Origin: an uncultured beta proteobacterium
GTDB taxonomy: Bacteria > Pseudomonadota > Gammaproteobacteria > Burkholderiales > Burkholderiaceae_C
Assembly (NCBI GenBank): GCA_903832285.1
Contig: CAILAY010000009.1
Location: 124,001 to 188,000 of the forward strand
Reading direction: 5' to 3'
Length of the DNA stretch: 64,000 nt
Numbering within the stretch: position 1 is the first letter of the stretch; every line of letters begins with the position of its first letter. A model generated the notes under the pieces. That model searched no databases and was not told the origin of the DNA. It saw only the letters and a list, made by a program, of their open reading frames with translations. Positions 11,013-19,896 of the stretch are shown here, in pieces. The translations under genes and the position numbers were made by a program.

Positions 11013-11356
11013 ACCACTCCGAATTCTGGTCCTTCGGTGTGATCGTGGGCATGGCTGCAGTGACGGTGCTGACACGCTGCTTCTTCTTCCTGTCCAGCAG
11101 CGACTGGTCTTTGCCGCACTGGGCCCAACGCGGATTGCAGTACGCGCCCATCGCTGCCCTGTCGGCTGTCATCGTGCCCGAAATCGTGATGGCACAAGGT
11201 GCCCTGATTTCCACCTGGCAGGATGCGCGCCTGTTTGCAGCAGGCGCGGGAATTGCGTTTTACTTCTGGCGCAAGGGCGCAGGACAAGCGGTGCTCGGGA
11301 CCATTCTGGTTGGCATGGCGGTGTACCTGCCGCTGCATCTGGCGCTGGGCTGGTAA
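11009..11356 (+). CDS. azlD: AzlD family branched-chain amino acid exporter, small subunit
   Basis: 115 aa with three to four hydrophobic segments, the size and topology of AzlD/BrnE. It starts at the ATG overlapping the azlC stop; the longer ORF in the track is an artificial upstream extension. It should partner the AzlC protein in the membrane. It ends the def-fmt-azlC-azlD unit, about 90 nt before pyk. Confidence 0.88.
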   Translation: MNHSEFWSFGVIVGMAAVTVLTRCFFFLSSSDWSLPHWAQRGLQYAPIAALSAVIVPEIVMAQGALISTWQDARLFAAGAGIAFYFWRKGAGQAVLGTILVGMAVYLPLHLALGW

Positions 11357-11443
11357 CCCCGGCGTTCAGCTTGTTGCAGCCATGTAACCGGTTTCGTGTG
11401 AAAATTGGCGGTTAAGCGAAACAAAATAACCAGGAGACCGCTC

Positions 11444-12877
11444 ATGACCCGTCGCGCCACCAAGATTGTCGCCACCCTCGGCCCCGCCTCCAGCGATCCC
11501 GCGATGCTGGAGCAGTTGATCCGCGCCGGCGTGGACGTGGTGCGCATGAATTTCAGCCACGGCACAGCCCAGGACCACATCGACCGTGCCACACTGGTAC
11601 GCGCTGCAGCGACGCGGGCCGGACGTGAAGTGGCCATCATGGCGGACCTGCAGGGCCCCAAGATCCGCGTGGGCAAGTTTGCCGATGGCAAGGTCATGCT
11701 TGAGGCAGGACAGAAGTTTGTGCTTGACGCGGCACGCACCGAGTTGGGCGATATTGACGCCGTGGGTCTGGACTACAAGACGCTGCCGAGCGAAGTCAAG
11801 GCGGGTGACGTGCTGCTGCTCAACGACGGTCTGATCGTGATCACGGTCGATTCGGTCAAAGGCGCGGCCGTGTTCACCACGGTCAAGGTCGGCGGGGTGT
11901 TGTCCAACAACAAGGGCATCAACAAACAGGGCGGCGGCCTCACGGCGCCGGCGCTCACGGCCAAGGACATGGACGACATCAAGACCGCCATGTCGTTCCA
12001 GGCCGACTACGTGGCAGTGAGCTTTCCAAAGAATGCCACCGACATGGAAATGGCGCGCCAGTTGTGCAACGTTGCGGGCGCCGATTTCAACCACAAGCCG
12101 GGCCTGATCGCCAAGATCGAGCGCGCCGAGGCGATCCCAAAACTTGAAGAGATCCTGCTGGCCAGCGACGGCATCATGGTCGCGCGCGGCGACTTGGCCG
12201 TGGAAGTCGGCAACGCGGTCGTGCCGGCGCTGCAAAAACGCATGATCAAGCTGGCGCGTGAGCACGACCGGTTCGTGATCACCGCCACACAGATGATGGA
12301 ATCAATGATCGCCAATCCGGTGCCGACGCGGGCCGAAGTCAGCGACGTAGCCAACGCCGTGCTCGATGGCACGGACGCGGTGATGCTTTCGGCCGAAACG
12401 GCCGCTGGCAAATATCCACTGGAGACGGTGTTGGAGATGGCCAAGATCTGCGAGGCCGCGGAAGCCGCGGAAGAGTTGACGCTGGACGCCGACTTCAGCG
12501 GCCGGGCCTTCAGCCGCATCGACCAGGCGATCGCGCTGGGCGCGCTGTTCACGGCACACCACCTGGGCGCCAAGGCCATCGTCGCGCTCACCGACAGCGG
12601 CTCCACGCCCTTGTGGATGAGCCGCTATCTGATTCATGTGCCGATCTACGCCCTGACCTCGAACCTCTCGACGCAGCGCCGCATGACGTTGTACCGCAAT
12701 GTGCACGCGCTGCTGATGGACACCAGCGCCGTACGCGATACGGCCTTGACTCAGGCCGAACGCCACATCAAGAGTCTGGGCGTGGTGCAGGCGGGCGACG
12801 TCTATGCCATCACCTGCGGCGAACCCATGGGGGCGCCCGGTGGCACCAATATGCTGAAGATCTGCCGCGTGCACTAA
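11444..12877 (+). CDS. pyk: Pyruvate kinase
   Basis: Converts phosphoenolpyruvate and ADP to pyruvate and ATP. 477 aa. The N-terminal TKIVATLGPASSD, the substrate-binding RMNFSHG and the active-site segment GLIAKIERAEAIPKLEEIL are all present, followed by MVARGDLAVE and the allosteric C-domain. The ATG used has AGGAG seven nt upstream, and the track start is 13 codons too early. Upstream of the class II aldolase on the same strand, forming a glycolytic pair. Confidence 0.97.
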   Translation: MTRRATKIVATLGPASSDPAMLEQLIRAGVDVVRMNFSHGTAQDHIDRATLVRAAATRAGREVAIMADLQGPKIRVGKFADGKVMLEAGQKFVLDAARTELGDIDAVGLDYKTLPSEVKAGDVLLLNDGLIVITVDSVKGAAVFTTVKVGGVLSNNKGINKQGGGLTAPALTAKDMDDIKTAMSFQADYVAVSFPKNATDMEMARQLCNVAGADFNHKPGLIAKIERAEAIPKLEEILLASDGIMVARGDLAVEVGNAVVPALQKRMIKLAREHDRFVITATQMMESMIANPVPTRAEVSDVANAVLDGTDAVMLSAETAAGKYPLETVLEMAKICEAAEAAEELTLDADFSGRAFSRIDQAIALGALFTAHHLGAKAIVALTDSGSTPLWMSRYLIHVPIYALTSNLSTQRRMTLYRNVHALLMDTSAVRDTALTQAERHIKSLGVVQAGDVYAITCGEPMGAPGGTNMLKICRVH

Positions 12878-13000
12878 AGCACCGCGATCCATTCGGACTG
12901 CGCACACTATCCAGGCGGGCTGTCCGCGCGTCCAGCCATAGCCCGTAAAATTGTCAGGTTCCCCAAGCGCTTTTTCTAACTTCTTTCTAAAGGTTTCATC

Positions 13001-14065
13001 ATGGCTCTCGTCTCTATGCGCGAACTGCTGGATCATGCCGCTGTCAACGGCTACGGCATCCCGGCTTTCAACGTCAACAACCTGGAGCAGGTCCAGGCCG
13101 TCATGTCGGCAGCCGATGAAGTCGGTGCACCGGTCATCCTGCAAGCCAGCGCCGGCGCACGCAAATACGCGGGCGAAGCCTTCATCAAGCATCTGATTCA
13201 GGCGGCCATCGAAAGCTATCCGCACATCCCTCTGGTGATGCACCAAGACCACGGTCAGAACCCGGACGTCTGTCAGGGCGCGATCAACCTGGGCTTCTCT
13301 TCCGTCATGATGGACGGAAGCCTGGAAGCTGACGGCAAGACCATCGCCAGCTATGAGTACAACGTGGAGGTCACGCGCAAGGTGGTGGCGATGGCGCACG
13401 CGACGGGCGTCACCGTGGAAGGTGAACTGGGCTGCCTGGGTTCGCTCGAAACCATGAAGGGCGACAAGGAAGACGGCCACGGCACCGATGCCACCATGAC
13501 GCGCGAGCAGTTGCTCACCAACCCCGAGCAGGCTGCAGACTTCGTCAAGCGCACACAACTGGACGCCCTGGCTATCGCCATCGGCACGAGTCACGGCGCC
13601 TACAAGTTCACGCGCAAGCCCACAGGAGACATCCTGGCGATCGACCGCGTCAAGGAAATCAACCGCCGCATTCCCAATACGCATCTGGTAATGCATGGCT
13701 CCAGCAGCGTGCCGCAGGAATCGCTGGCCATCATCCGCCAGTTTGGTGGCAACATGAAGGAAACCTACGGCGTGCCGGTGGAAGAGATCCAGAGGGCGAT
13801 CCAGTTCGGCGTGCGCAAGATCAACATTGACACCGACATCCGACTGGCCATGACTGCGGCCGTGCGCAAGTTTCTGTTTGAAAATCCTGAAAAGTTCGAC
13901 GCTCGCGACTGGCTCAAGCCTGCGCGTGAAGCTGCCAAGGCGCTGTGCAAACAGCGCTACATCGAATTCGGCTGCGAAGGTCAGGGCGCCAAGATCAAGG
14001 GCAACAGCCTGCAGGTTGTGGCTCAACGCTACGCCCGGGGCGAGCTGGCGCAATTGGTGAAATAG
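13001..14065 (+). CDS. fba: Class II fructose-bisphosphate aldolase
   Basis: Zinc-dependent cleavage and formation of fructose-1,6-bisphosphate. 354 aa, the length of the class II subtype also used in the Calvin cycle. Zinc-binding His84 lies in MHQDHG, followed by [12 protein letters not shown] and the conserved GTSHGAYKF and KINIDTDIR segments of the dihydroxyacetone-phosphate site. AAAGG precedes the ATG. A strong intrinsic terminator follows the stop. No Rubisco genes are in the window, so a glycolytic or gluconeogenic role is the default reading. Confidence 0.97.
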   Translation: MALVSMRELLDHAAVNGYGIPAFNVNNLEQVQAVMSAADEVGAPVILQASAGARKYAGEAFIKHLIQAAIESYPHIPLVMHQDHGQNPDVCQGAINLGFSSVMMDGSLEADGKTIASYEYNVEVTRKVVAMAHATGVTVEGELGCLGSLETMKGDKEDGHGTDATMTREQLLTNPEQAADFVKRTQLDALAIAIGTSHGAYKFTRKPTGDILAIDRVKEINRRIPNTHLVMHGSSSVPQESLAIIRQFGGNMKETYGVPVEEIQRAIQFGVRKINIDTDIRLAMTAAVRKFLFENPEKFDARDWLKPAREAAKALCKQRYIEFGCEGQGAKIKGNSLQVVAQRYARGELAQLVK

Positions 14066-14117
14066 GCTCTGCAGCGGGTCCAGCCCCGCGAAGGGGGACA
14101 ACGCTGTTGCGATAATC

Positions 14118-14148
14118 AAGGCCCGCTGCTGATCCAGCGGGCCTTTTT
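14118..14148 (+). terminator. Intrinsic terminator after fba
   Basis: Perfect 9-bp GC-rich stem GGCCCGCTG / CAGCGGGCC with a 6-nt loop, flanked by AA on the left and a TTTTT run on the right. It lies about 50 nt after the fba stop and ends just before the purC leader, so purC is probably transcribed from its own promoter. Confidence 0.9.
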
Positions 14149-14189
14149 CATTGCTGCGCCCACCCGCCACATCCACAACGCCGCCTGTC

Positions 14190-15074
14190 ATGACTTCTGC
14201 CCTGCACACCTCGACCCTCACTTCCCTTCCCTTGCTGGCTCGCGGCAAGGTGCGCGACAACTACGCCGTGGGCAATGATCGACTCCTGATGGTGGCCAGC
14301 GACCGCCTCAGCGCGTTCGACGTGATCATGGGCGAGCCCATTCCAGGCAAGGGCGCGTTGCTCACCCAGATGGCGCTGTTCTGGTTCGACAAGCTCCAGG
14401 GCCTGTGCCCGAACCACCTCACCGGCGAGGCACCCGAGAGCGTGGTGAGCCGGGCCGATCTGCCGCAGGTGCGGGGCCGCTCCATGCTGGTGAAGCGCCT
14501 GAAGCCCATCCCCGTGGAAGCGGTGGTACGAGGTTATCTGGCGGGCAGCGGCTGGAAGGAATATCAGCAGAGCCAGTCGGTGTGCGGCGTGAAGCTACCC
14601 GCCGGATTGAAGAACGCGAGCAAGCTGCCCGAACCCATCTTCACACCCGCGGCCAAGGCTGAGATGGGTGAGCACGACGAGAACATCAACTACGAGCAGG
14701 TCGAGAATATTGTGGGCCCGGAACTGGCCGCGACGATCCGGCATTTGAGTATTGCGATCTACAAGGCGGCCGCCGAGATCGCCCTGACCAAGGGCATCAT
14801 CATCGCCGATACCAAGTTTGAATTCGGCCTGGACGGCAACGGCACATTGACCTTGATGGACGAAGTGCTGACACCCGACTCGTCACGCTTCTGGCCGGCA
14901 GAGAGCTACGTCGAAGGCAGCAACCCGCCCAGCTTTGACAAGCAGTTCGTGCGCGACTGGCTGGAGACTCAGACCTGGGACAAGACCCCGCCGGCACCGC
15001 GCCTGCCCGCCGAGGTGGTGGTGAAAACGGCCGCCAAATACCAGGAAGCGTGGCAGCGGTTGACTGGCGCTTAG
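14190..15074 (+). CDS. purC: Phosphoribosylaminoimidazole-succinocarboxamide synthase (SAICAR synthetase)
   Basis: Joins CAIR and aspartate in purine synthesis. 294 aa, the longer proteobacterial/eukaryote-like form. [14 protein letters not shown] and the signature [22 protein letters not shown] open the protein, with the second signature EFGLDGNG and [13 protein letters not shown] near the end. The ATG 13 codons into the track ORF gives the normal start. purE and purK, the neighbouring pathway enzymes, lie about 15.8 kb downstream on the same strand. Confidence 0.97.
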   Translation: MTSALHTSTLTSLPLLARGKVRDNYAVGNDRLLMVASDRLSAFDVIMGEPIPGKGALLTQMALFWFDKLQGLCPNHLTGEAPESVVSRADLPQVRGRSMLVKRLKPIPVEAVVRGYLAGSGWKEYQQSQSVCGVKLPAGLKNASKLPEPIFTPAAKAEMGEHDENINYEQVENIVGPELAATIRHLSIAIYKAAAEIALTKGIIIADTKFEFGLDGNGTLTLMDEVLTPDSSRFWPAESYVEGSNPPSFDKQFVRDWLETQTWDKTPPAPRLPAEVVVKTAAKYQEAWQRLTGA

Positions 15075-15276
15075 CCGGTCCCCGGTCATACGCGGCCCTG
15101 ACATCGGGCTGACCTGGCAGGTCGAACCTGGCGTCACGCATCAGGCCAGGTTGCGAATGTTTTTTGCCCGCCGGATGTCTTGTTGTTCGGCCACAATTCG
15201 TTTACACCCGTAGCTGTTACTGCATCTTTTGCGAGGTCTTTGCGAAGAAGGAGCAGGCACCCAAGCTGGAGTATGT

Positions 15277-18138
15277 ATGCACCACCTGAACGCCGCCCGC
15301 TGGGCAGCCTTGAACCCGCAATTGGACGAGCTGCTGACGCTGCCCCCGCTGGAGCAGGCGCGCCGACTGGATGCCCTGGCTGCCAACGATCCGGCAACGG
15401 CCGGGCAGTTGCGCGCGCTGCTGGATGCGCGTGATGCGGCCAGCCGCGTCGATTTCCTGGGCGGTGTGGCGCACGATCCACTGATGGGTCAGGCCGAGGC
15501 AGCGGGCGATGTGCTCGGCTCCTGGACGCTGGTGGAGCCCATCGGACAGGGTGGCATGGGGAACGTCTGGCGTGCGCGCCGATCGGATGGTCGGTTCGAA
15601 GGCGAGGCAGCCATCAAGTTACTGCGCTCCGGGTTCGTTGACAGTGTTGCGCGGGAGCGTTTTCGGCGTGAAGGTGCGCTGCTCGCGAAACTGCATCACC
15701 ATGGCATCGCCCAGCTGCTCGACGCGGGCATCACCACCAGAGGCCAACCCTATCTGGTGCTTGAGCTGATACGAGGAGAGCGCATCGACAGGTGGTGCGA
15801 GCAACGGGCTTTGGGAATTCGCGCGCGCATTGCTCTCTTCGGACAAGTCCTTGAAGCAGTCGCGGCGGCGCACTCGCAGTTGGTGATCCACCGCGACCTC
15901 AAGCCCTCCAACATCTTGATCGATGCCAGTGGCAGGGTGAAGCTGCTGGATTTTGGTATCGCGCAGTTGGTTGACAACGAGGCCGGTCCAGGGCTCACGC
16001 GAGAAGGGGCGCTGGCACTCACACCGGAGTATGCTGCGCCGGAGCAGTTCAGTGGCGACTCCCTGAGTATGGCGACCGACGTCTATGGCCTGGGTGTCGT
16101 GCTGTTCGAGTTGTTGACGGGCGTTCACCCCAACGGATTGACCCAAGGCAGTGCTCTGGAGTACATGCGATGCGCCGCAGAGGGCAACTTCAAGCTGGCC
16201 AGCGAGCGACCCGGCGTAAACCGCAAGCTGCTGCGCGGTGATCTGGACAACATATTGCGCAAGGCGCTTCAGTCCGAGTCCGGGGATCGTTACAGTTCGG
16301 TGCTGCAATTTGCCGAAGATCTGCGCCGCCATCTGGCGTACGAACCCATTTCAGCGCGACCCGATTCGTTGACTTATCGAATTGGCAGATTCGTCCAGCG
16401 ACACAAGCTGGGCGTCGCTGGAACGGCCTTGTTTTCCGTGGCCGTTGCTGCTGGCGCCATCGGCACGGTGTCCGAGTCACGGCGTGCCGAGGCCGAGTCG
16501 GTGATCGCCCGTGCGGAACGAACCAAAGCATTGGAAGCTGCAGCGGAGTCTGCCTTGCAGCGCAATATCGCACAACAGCAGTCCGCAGCGGCAAATCGTG
16601 CCGCGCAGCGCGCAGCCGAGTCTGCCGCTGCTGCCCAGGCTGCCGCGATAACTGCTGATATCGAACGACAACGTGCGACGCAGATGCTGGCACGCAGCGT
16701 GAATGCGGAATACTTCAACAACGACTTGCTGATGCACTCCGCCAATGCCGGTCGGTCGCTGGACTTCAAGGCAATATTGGCGCAGGGTGAGTTTCTGGCG
16801 ACGCGTGAAAACAGCAACCCGCGGTATCAGGCCAGCGCACTTCTGACGCTGGTCGAGTTCTACAACTCAACGGGCGATGGGGCAAAGGGAACTGAGCTCG
16901 CAACCCGTGCGATCCGCAGTGCCGAGACGGCTCAGGATCACGCACTCGCGCTCCACGCACACTGCGCCCTCGGGCGCTCGTTGGTGATCGACGAAAAGAT
17001 CAGTGAGGGTCGCGTTGAGATAGAGAATGCCCTGCACGCCGCAGGCGGTGATGCGCAAATCAAGACCTACTGTTTGGAGAGTTTGGCCGACGTGGCCATG
17101 CGTTTGCGGGATGGAACCCGCATGCTCGAATATGCCAATCAGGCTTTGGCCTCTTCCAGGACAATACCTGTTCAATCACCCGCGCAGTCAGCATCCCTGC
17201 TGATATCAATTGCTGATGCCCATCGGCTGTTGCACCATACGCGGGAAGCTGAACAGAACTATTCGGCAGCCTTTGATGCGCTCAACCGCGCGGGCGTGGG
17301 CGAAGGCTGGGAAGCTGCCGACCTGCTTACCAACTGGGCTGCTTTCACCTCCGGAACGGGTCAACAACTTCGCACGCTGGCGCTGGCGGAAAAGGCCATG
17401 GCCATTGCAGGCGGCAACGCGGGCGCTGACAATCTGAATCCGTCACTACTGTTAACCCGTTGCAGAACCTTGACCACTTTGAATCGACTCGATGAAGCGT
17501 GGCAGGCCACAGAACGTGCAAGCGAACGCGCCAAAGCCGTTGGGAACCGCCAGGTGCAGGCATTGGCCGAACAAGCCTTCAGCCGCATAAGCATGCTTCA
17601 GGGCCGATTTGCCGATGCGTGGCAACACGCCGATAAATTCAGTGAATTGGTGGGTGCTATTCCACCAAACTCCCTTCCAGCGCTGGCGGTGCAATTTTCC
17701 CGCGCCAGGATTCAGCAGGCACAGGGCTTGAATGACGACGCCCTGAAAACGCTGGACAGTATTCGCCAGCAGTTGGATACGCTGTCGACCAAGAAGGGAC
17801 AAAATCAAGGTGTCGTGCCCTTGGTGTGGCAAAACTGGCTGGAGCTGCACGCTGACCTGCTCGGAGCAACGGGACACGCCCAGACTGCAATTTCGGAAGC
17901 ACAGGAGGCCATCCGGATTGCGCGAAGCCTGCAAAGCGCGGGAGCAGCCTCAGCCGATACGGGAACGTCAATGCTCGTGCTGGCGCAGCTTCAACTCACG
18001 GCGGCGGACAGGTCAACAGCAGCAGGTACGGCTGCCGATGCTGCATCCATACTGGCAGCGTCTCTCGGGCCCGATCATCCGAAGACAATCGCGGCGCGCG
18101 AGTTGGTGCGCAACGCCACTTCGCCGGTACTGCAATAG
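15277..18138 (+). CDS. Transmembrane serine/threonine protein kinase with long C-terminal sensor region
   Basis: 953 aa. A short N-terminal helical region is followed by a Hanks-type kinase domain (about 80-355): glycine loop GQGGMGNVW, catalytic Lys114, HRDLKPSNIL with Asp207, DFG at 225-227 and APE at 254-256. All catalytic residues are present, so it should be active. A single transmembrane helix at about 377-397 separates it from a ~550-residue C-terminal region that begins with an Ala/Gln-rich coiled coil (about 405-480) and continues as helical, TPR-like repeats. This resembles large PknB-like kinases of Xanthomonas and Burkholderia relatives. Those often sit next to an ECF sigma factor, but none is adjacent here. 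The substrate is unknown. Confidence 0.9.
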   Translation: MHHLNAARWAALNPQLDELLTLPPLEQARRLDALAANDPATAGQLRALLDARDAASRVDFLGGVAHDPLMGQAEAAGDVLGSWTLVEPIGQGGMGNVWRARRSDGRFEGEAAIKLLRSGFVDSVARERFRREGALLAKLHHHGIAQLLDAGITTRGQPYLVLELIRGERIDRWCEQRALGIRARIALFGQVLEAVAAAHSQLVIHRDLKPSNILIDASGRVKLLDFGIAQLVDNEAGPGLTREGALALTPEYAAPEQFSGDSLSMATDVYGLGVVLFELLTGVHPNGLTQGSALEYMRCAAEGNFKLASERPGVNRKLLRGDLDNILRKALQSESGDRYSSVLQFAEDLRRHLAYEPISARPDSLTYRIGRFVQRHKLGVAGTALFSVAVAAGAIGTVSESRRAEAESVIARAERTKALEAAAESALQRNIAQQQSAAANRAAQRAAESAAAAQAAAITADIERQRATQMLARSVNAEYFNNDLLMHSANAGRSLDFKAILAQGEFLATRENSNPRYQASALLTLVEFYNSTGDGAKGTELATRAIRSAETAQDHALALHAHCALGRSLVIDEKISEGRVEIENALHAAGGDAQIKTYCLESLADVAMRLRDGTRMLEYANQALASSRTIPVQSPAQSASLLISIADAHRLLHHTREAEQNYSAAFDALNRAGVGEGWEAADLLTNWAAFTSGTGQQLRTLALAEKAMAIAGGNAGADNLNPSLLLTRCRTLTTLNRLDEAWQATERASERAKAVGNRQVQALAEQAFSRISMLQGRFADAWQHADKFSELVGAIPPNSLPALAVQFSRARIQQAQGLNDDALKTLDSIRQQLDTLSTKKGQNQGVVPLVWQNWLELHADLLGATGHAQTAISEAQEAIRIARSLQSAGAASADTGTSMLVLAQLQLTAADRSTAAGTAADAASILAASLGPDHPKTIAARELVRNATSPVLQ

Positions 18139-18302
18139 GGCCAGTGCTTTTCAGCATCACCCTGGCACGCTCCCCTTTCGGGAGCTGTCCTTGGACGTCA
18201 GCGTTAACCGGGTGCCGGGACGCGGCCAGCCGGTTCAAGCCAGACGCTGGCGCAAAACCATTAGGAATCCCATCACCATGAATGTTGATATATGAACTTA
18301 TA

Positions 18303-18331
18303 TTGACAATTTAAACGTGCATTGATATCGT
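18303..18331 (+). promoter_or_regulatory. Candidate sigma-70 promoter in AT-rich spacer
   Basis: TTGACA matches the -35 consensus exactly. A 17-nt spacer leads to TATCGT, preceded by TG at the extended -10 position. The surrounding ~60 nt are clearly more AT-rich than the coding DNA. Transcription would start near 18338 and run into the small ORFs at 18344 and 18415. Confidence 0.55.
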
Positions 18332-18343
18332 GAAAAGGAGGCG

Positions 18344-18445
18344 ATGGACAGCTGGCTTGAAGCCGCATGGAGGGTTTCCTTTCATGATCCGCTGACTATC
18401 GTTACTGTCGCTCGGTGTCGCCAAAGTACGGGGACTTCAGGCTGA
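18344..18445 (+). CDS. Possible 33-residue ORF after the promoter
   Basis: ATG-initiated 33-codon ORF (begins MDSWLEAAWRVSF) with AAGGAGG only 2 nt upstream of the ATG, which is too close for efficient initiation. If the promoter call is right, the ribosome-binding sequence would fall at the transcript's 5' end. It could be a leader peptide, the original N-terminus of the next ORF separated by a frameshift, or chance. Confidence 0.22.
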   Translation: MDSWLEAAWRVSFHDPLTIVTVARCRQSTGTSG

Positions 18446-18786
18446 GTATCTTTTTCAGACACTACCCATTTTTTCGGTGTACTGAGCTTCGACATAGAGT
18501 TGACAACGAGATTCAACATTGGATTGACGCGTTGCTGGAGCTGCCCCACGATCGACTGGCTGAGCTGCCCGAGGAGTCAACCGAGACCGTTGAGATCGCA
18601 GGAAGATCGGTGCGAATGACGGTTTTGCGCGAGCCACTTATTGACGGCAGCGTGTTATACGCTGTTTGCGCCAATCCACCCGCGCGTTTCAAACCCGCCA
18701 GCCGGTGCGCAGCGCGCGGCTTTGTTGTCGATCCGGTCGGCAAACGATCCCACTTGGCCGAACCCGTTTTGCGGATCTACGTCTGA
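18415..18786 (+). CDS. Small hypothetical protein
   Basis: 123 aa from a GTG. The first ~35 residues look untypical, but from VDNEIQHWIDALLELP onward the composition and hydrophobic pattern look like a folded alpha+beta protein, with strands around TETVEIAGRSVRMTVLRE and GSVLYAVCANP, ending EPVLRIYV. The start has no ribosome-binding site and may be wrong, or the gene may have lost its 5' end. It sits between the kinase and the Ala/Pro-rich gene. I do not recognise the family. Confidence 0.45.
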   Translation: MSPKYGDFRLSIFFRHYPFFRCTELRHRVDNEIQHWIDALLELPHDRLAELPEESTETVEIAGRSVRMTVLREPLIDGSVLYAVCANPPARFKPASRCAARGFVVDPVGKRSHLAEPVLRIYV

Positions 18787-18975
18787 AAAGTGGCGCTTGG
18801 TTTCGGAGGTCAAAGCGCCAAGCGGGTCCTGGGGACGAGTCAATTGCAAGGCCAGACTCATTCTGGCAGACGCCGAGATAAATAGTCTTCAAGATCACCG
18901 CGCCATCTGCCGAAAACAGGGGACGGGCTGACTCCTGTGGCATAACTCACAGTGGCGGGTCTGGGGAGTATTGAT

Positions 18976-19869
18976 ATGTCTATTGGAGCAGTGGCCTCGG
19001 CCAGCGCCGGCGTCTATCAGGCGCCGGCTTACGCACCCATGACCGCGGCTACGGCAGCGCCGACAAACGCCGCGCACGGGACGGATAACGATCGCGATGA
19101 CGCGCCTCGCGCGGGGCAGAACTCGCTGGTGAGCGCCATGATGGCGGCATTGCAGGCCTTGGGTGTTGGGCAGGGGGCCGTCAATGCACCGACTGCGACT
19201 GCAACTGCGCCCGCTGCCCCGCCAGCGGTGGCGCCAGTAACGGCTCCCGCGACGGGTGCAGCAAACGCTGTGACCCCACCCGCGACGCCCGATGTGACGG
19301 CCAGCGCTGATGCCATCAAGCAGGCGGTGCAAGACTTTGCCCATGCGCTTTTTGATGCCTTGCATCATGCCGGTCGCGGCGACCATGCCCATCATCTCGA
19401 TGAGAACAGCCACGGTGGCGAACGCCAGAACAGCCGGGTCCATGGCTACGATGGCTTTTCGCAGCGCCTGCAGAAGCTGGCGTTGTCGCTGGGGGCAGCA
19501 GCCGCAGTGCCAGCGGACGCAAGCGCTGGCGCCAGTGGCCCCGCTCCGGCCGCACCCGGCCGTGCTGCAACGCGTCTGCTGGATGCCTTCACTAAGCTGA
19601 TGGGGCTGCTGCAGCCCCCGACTTCCGTGGCGCCGCCGGTAGCACCTGCCACACCTGCCACACCTGCCACACCTGCCACACCTGCCACACCTGCCGCGCC
19701 TGCCGCGCCCGTCGACGCTGTTGTGGTCGCACCGGCAGCATCCTCGGGCGCCACCTCTGTGGCCGATAAGCTCAAGCAGTTTCTGCTCGCCATGGCACAA
19801 GCGCTGCGGCCGTCCTCCTCCCACCCGCCACCCAACGCCGTGGGATCGTTGGTCAACGCCACGGCTTGA
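18976..19869 (+). CDS. Ala/Pro-rich hypothetical protein with PAT repeats
   Basis: 297 aa from the ATG preceded by GGGGAG; the track start eight codons upstream is a GTG. Extremely rich in Ala, Pro and Thr. Low-complexity linkers separate three short helical segments: around residue 110 (IKQAVQDFAHALFDALHH), 160 (FSQRLQKLALSLG) and near the end (VADKLKQFLLAMAQAL). The helices share a repeated pattern of an amphipathic helix ending in Leu/Ala, suggesting three copies of one element. A His-rich patch follows the first. No signal peptide. It converges with the second giant gene 27 nt away. Function unknown. Confidence 0.7.
   Translation: MSIGAVASASAGVYQAPAYAPMTAATAAPTNAAHGTDNDRDDAPRAGQNSLVSAMMAALQALGVGQGAVNAPTATATAPAAPPAVAPVTAPATGAANAVTPPATPDVTASADAIKQAVQDFAHALFDALHHAGRGDHAHHLDENSHGGERQNSRVHGYDGFSQRLQKLALSLGAAAAVPADASAGASGPAPAAPGRAATRLLDAFTKLMGLLQPPTSVAPPVAPATPATPATPATPATPAAPAAPVDAVVVAPAASSGATSVADKLKQFLLAMAQALRPSSSHPPPNAVGSLVNATA
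19644..19706 (+). repeat. 9-bp tandem repeat inside the Ala/Pro-rich gene
   Basis: Five identical copies of ACCTGCCAC followed by two degenerate copies, encoding Pro-Ala-Thr and then Pro-Ala-Ala units. Because the unit is a multiple of three, copy-number change would lengthen or shorten the linker without breaking the frame. Confidence 0.9.
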
Positions 19870-19896
19870 CGCCAGTTATTTCCCGCGTGCGAGGGG

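Noticed and set aside
12302-14260. 652-codon minus-strand ORF opposite pyk, fba and purC
   Set aside because: It is antisense to three genes with complete family motifs, has a His/Arg/Asp-rich composition typical of a shadow frame in GC-rich DNA, and spans their intergenic regions.
18169-18185. Hairpin GCTCCC-ctttc-GGGAGC after the kinase gene as a terminator
   Set aside because: Six base pairs without a U run; too weak to call an intrinsic terminator.
19644-19706. Regular short repeats as a possible CRISPR array
   Set aside because: Units are 9 nt with no spacers and lie in frame inside a coding sequence, giving PAT peptides.
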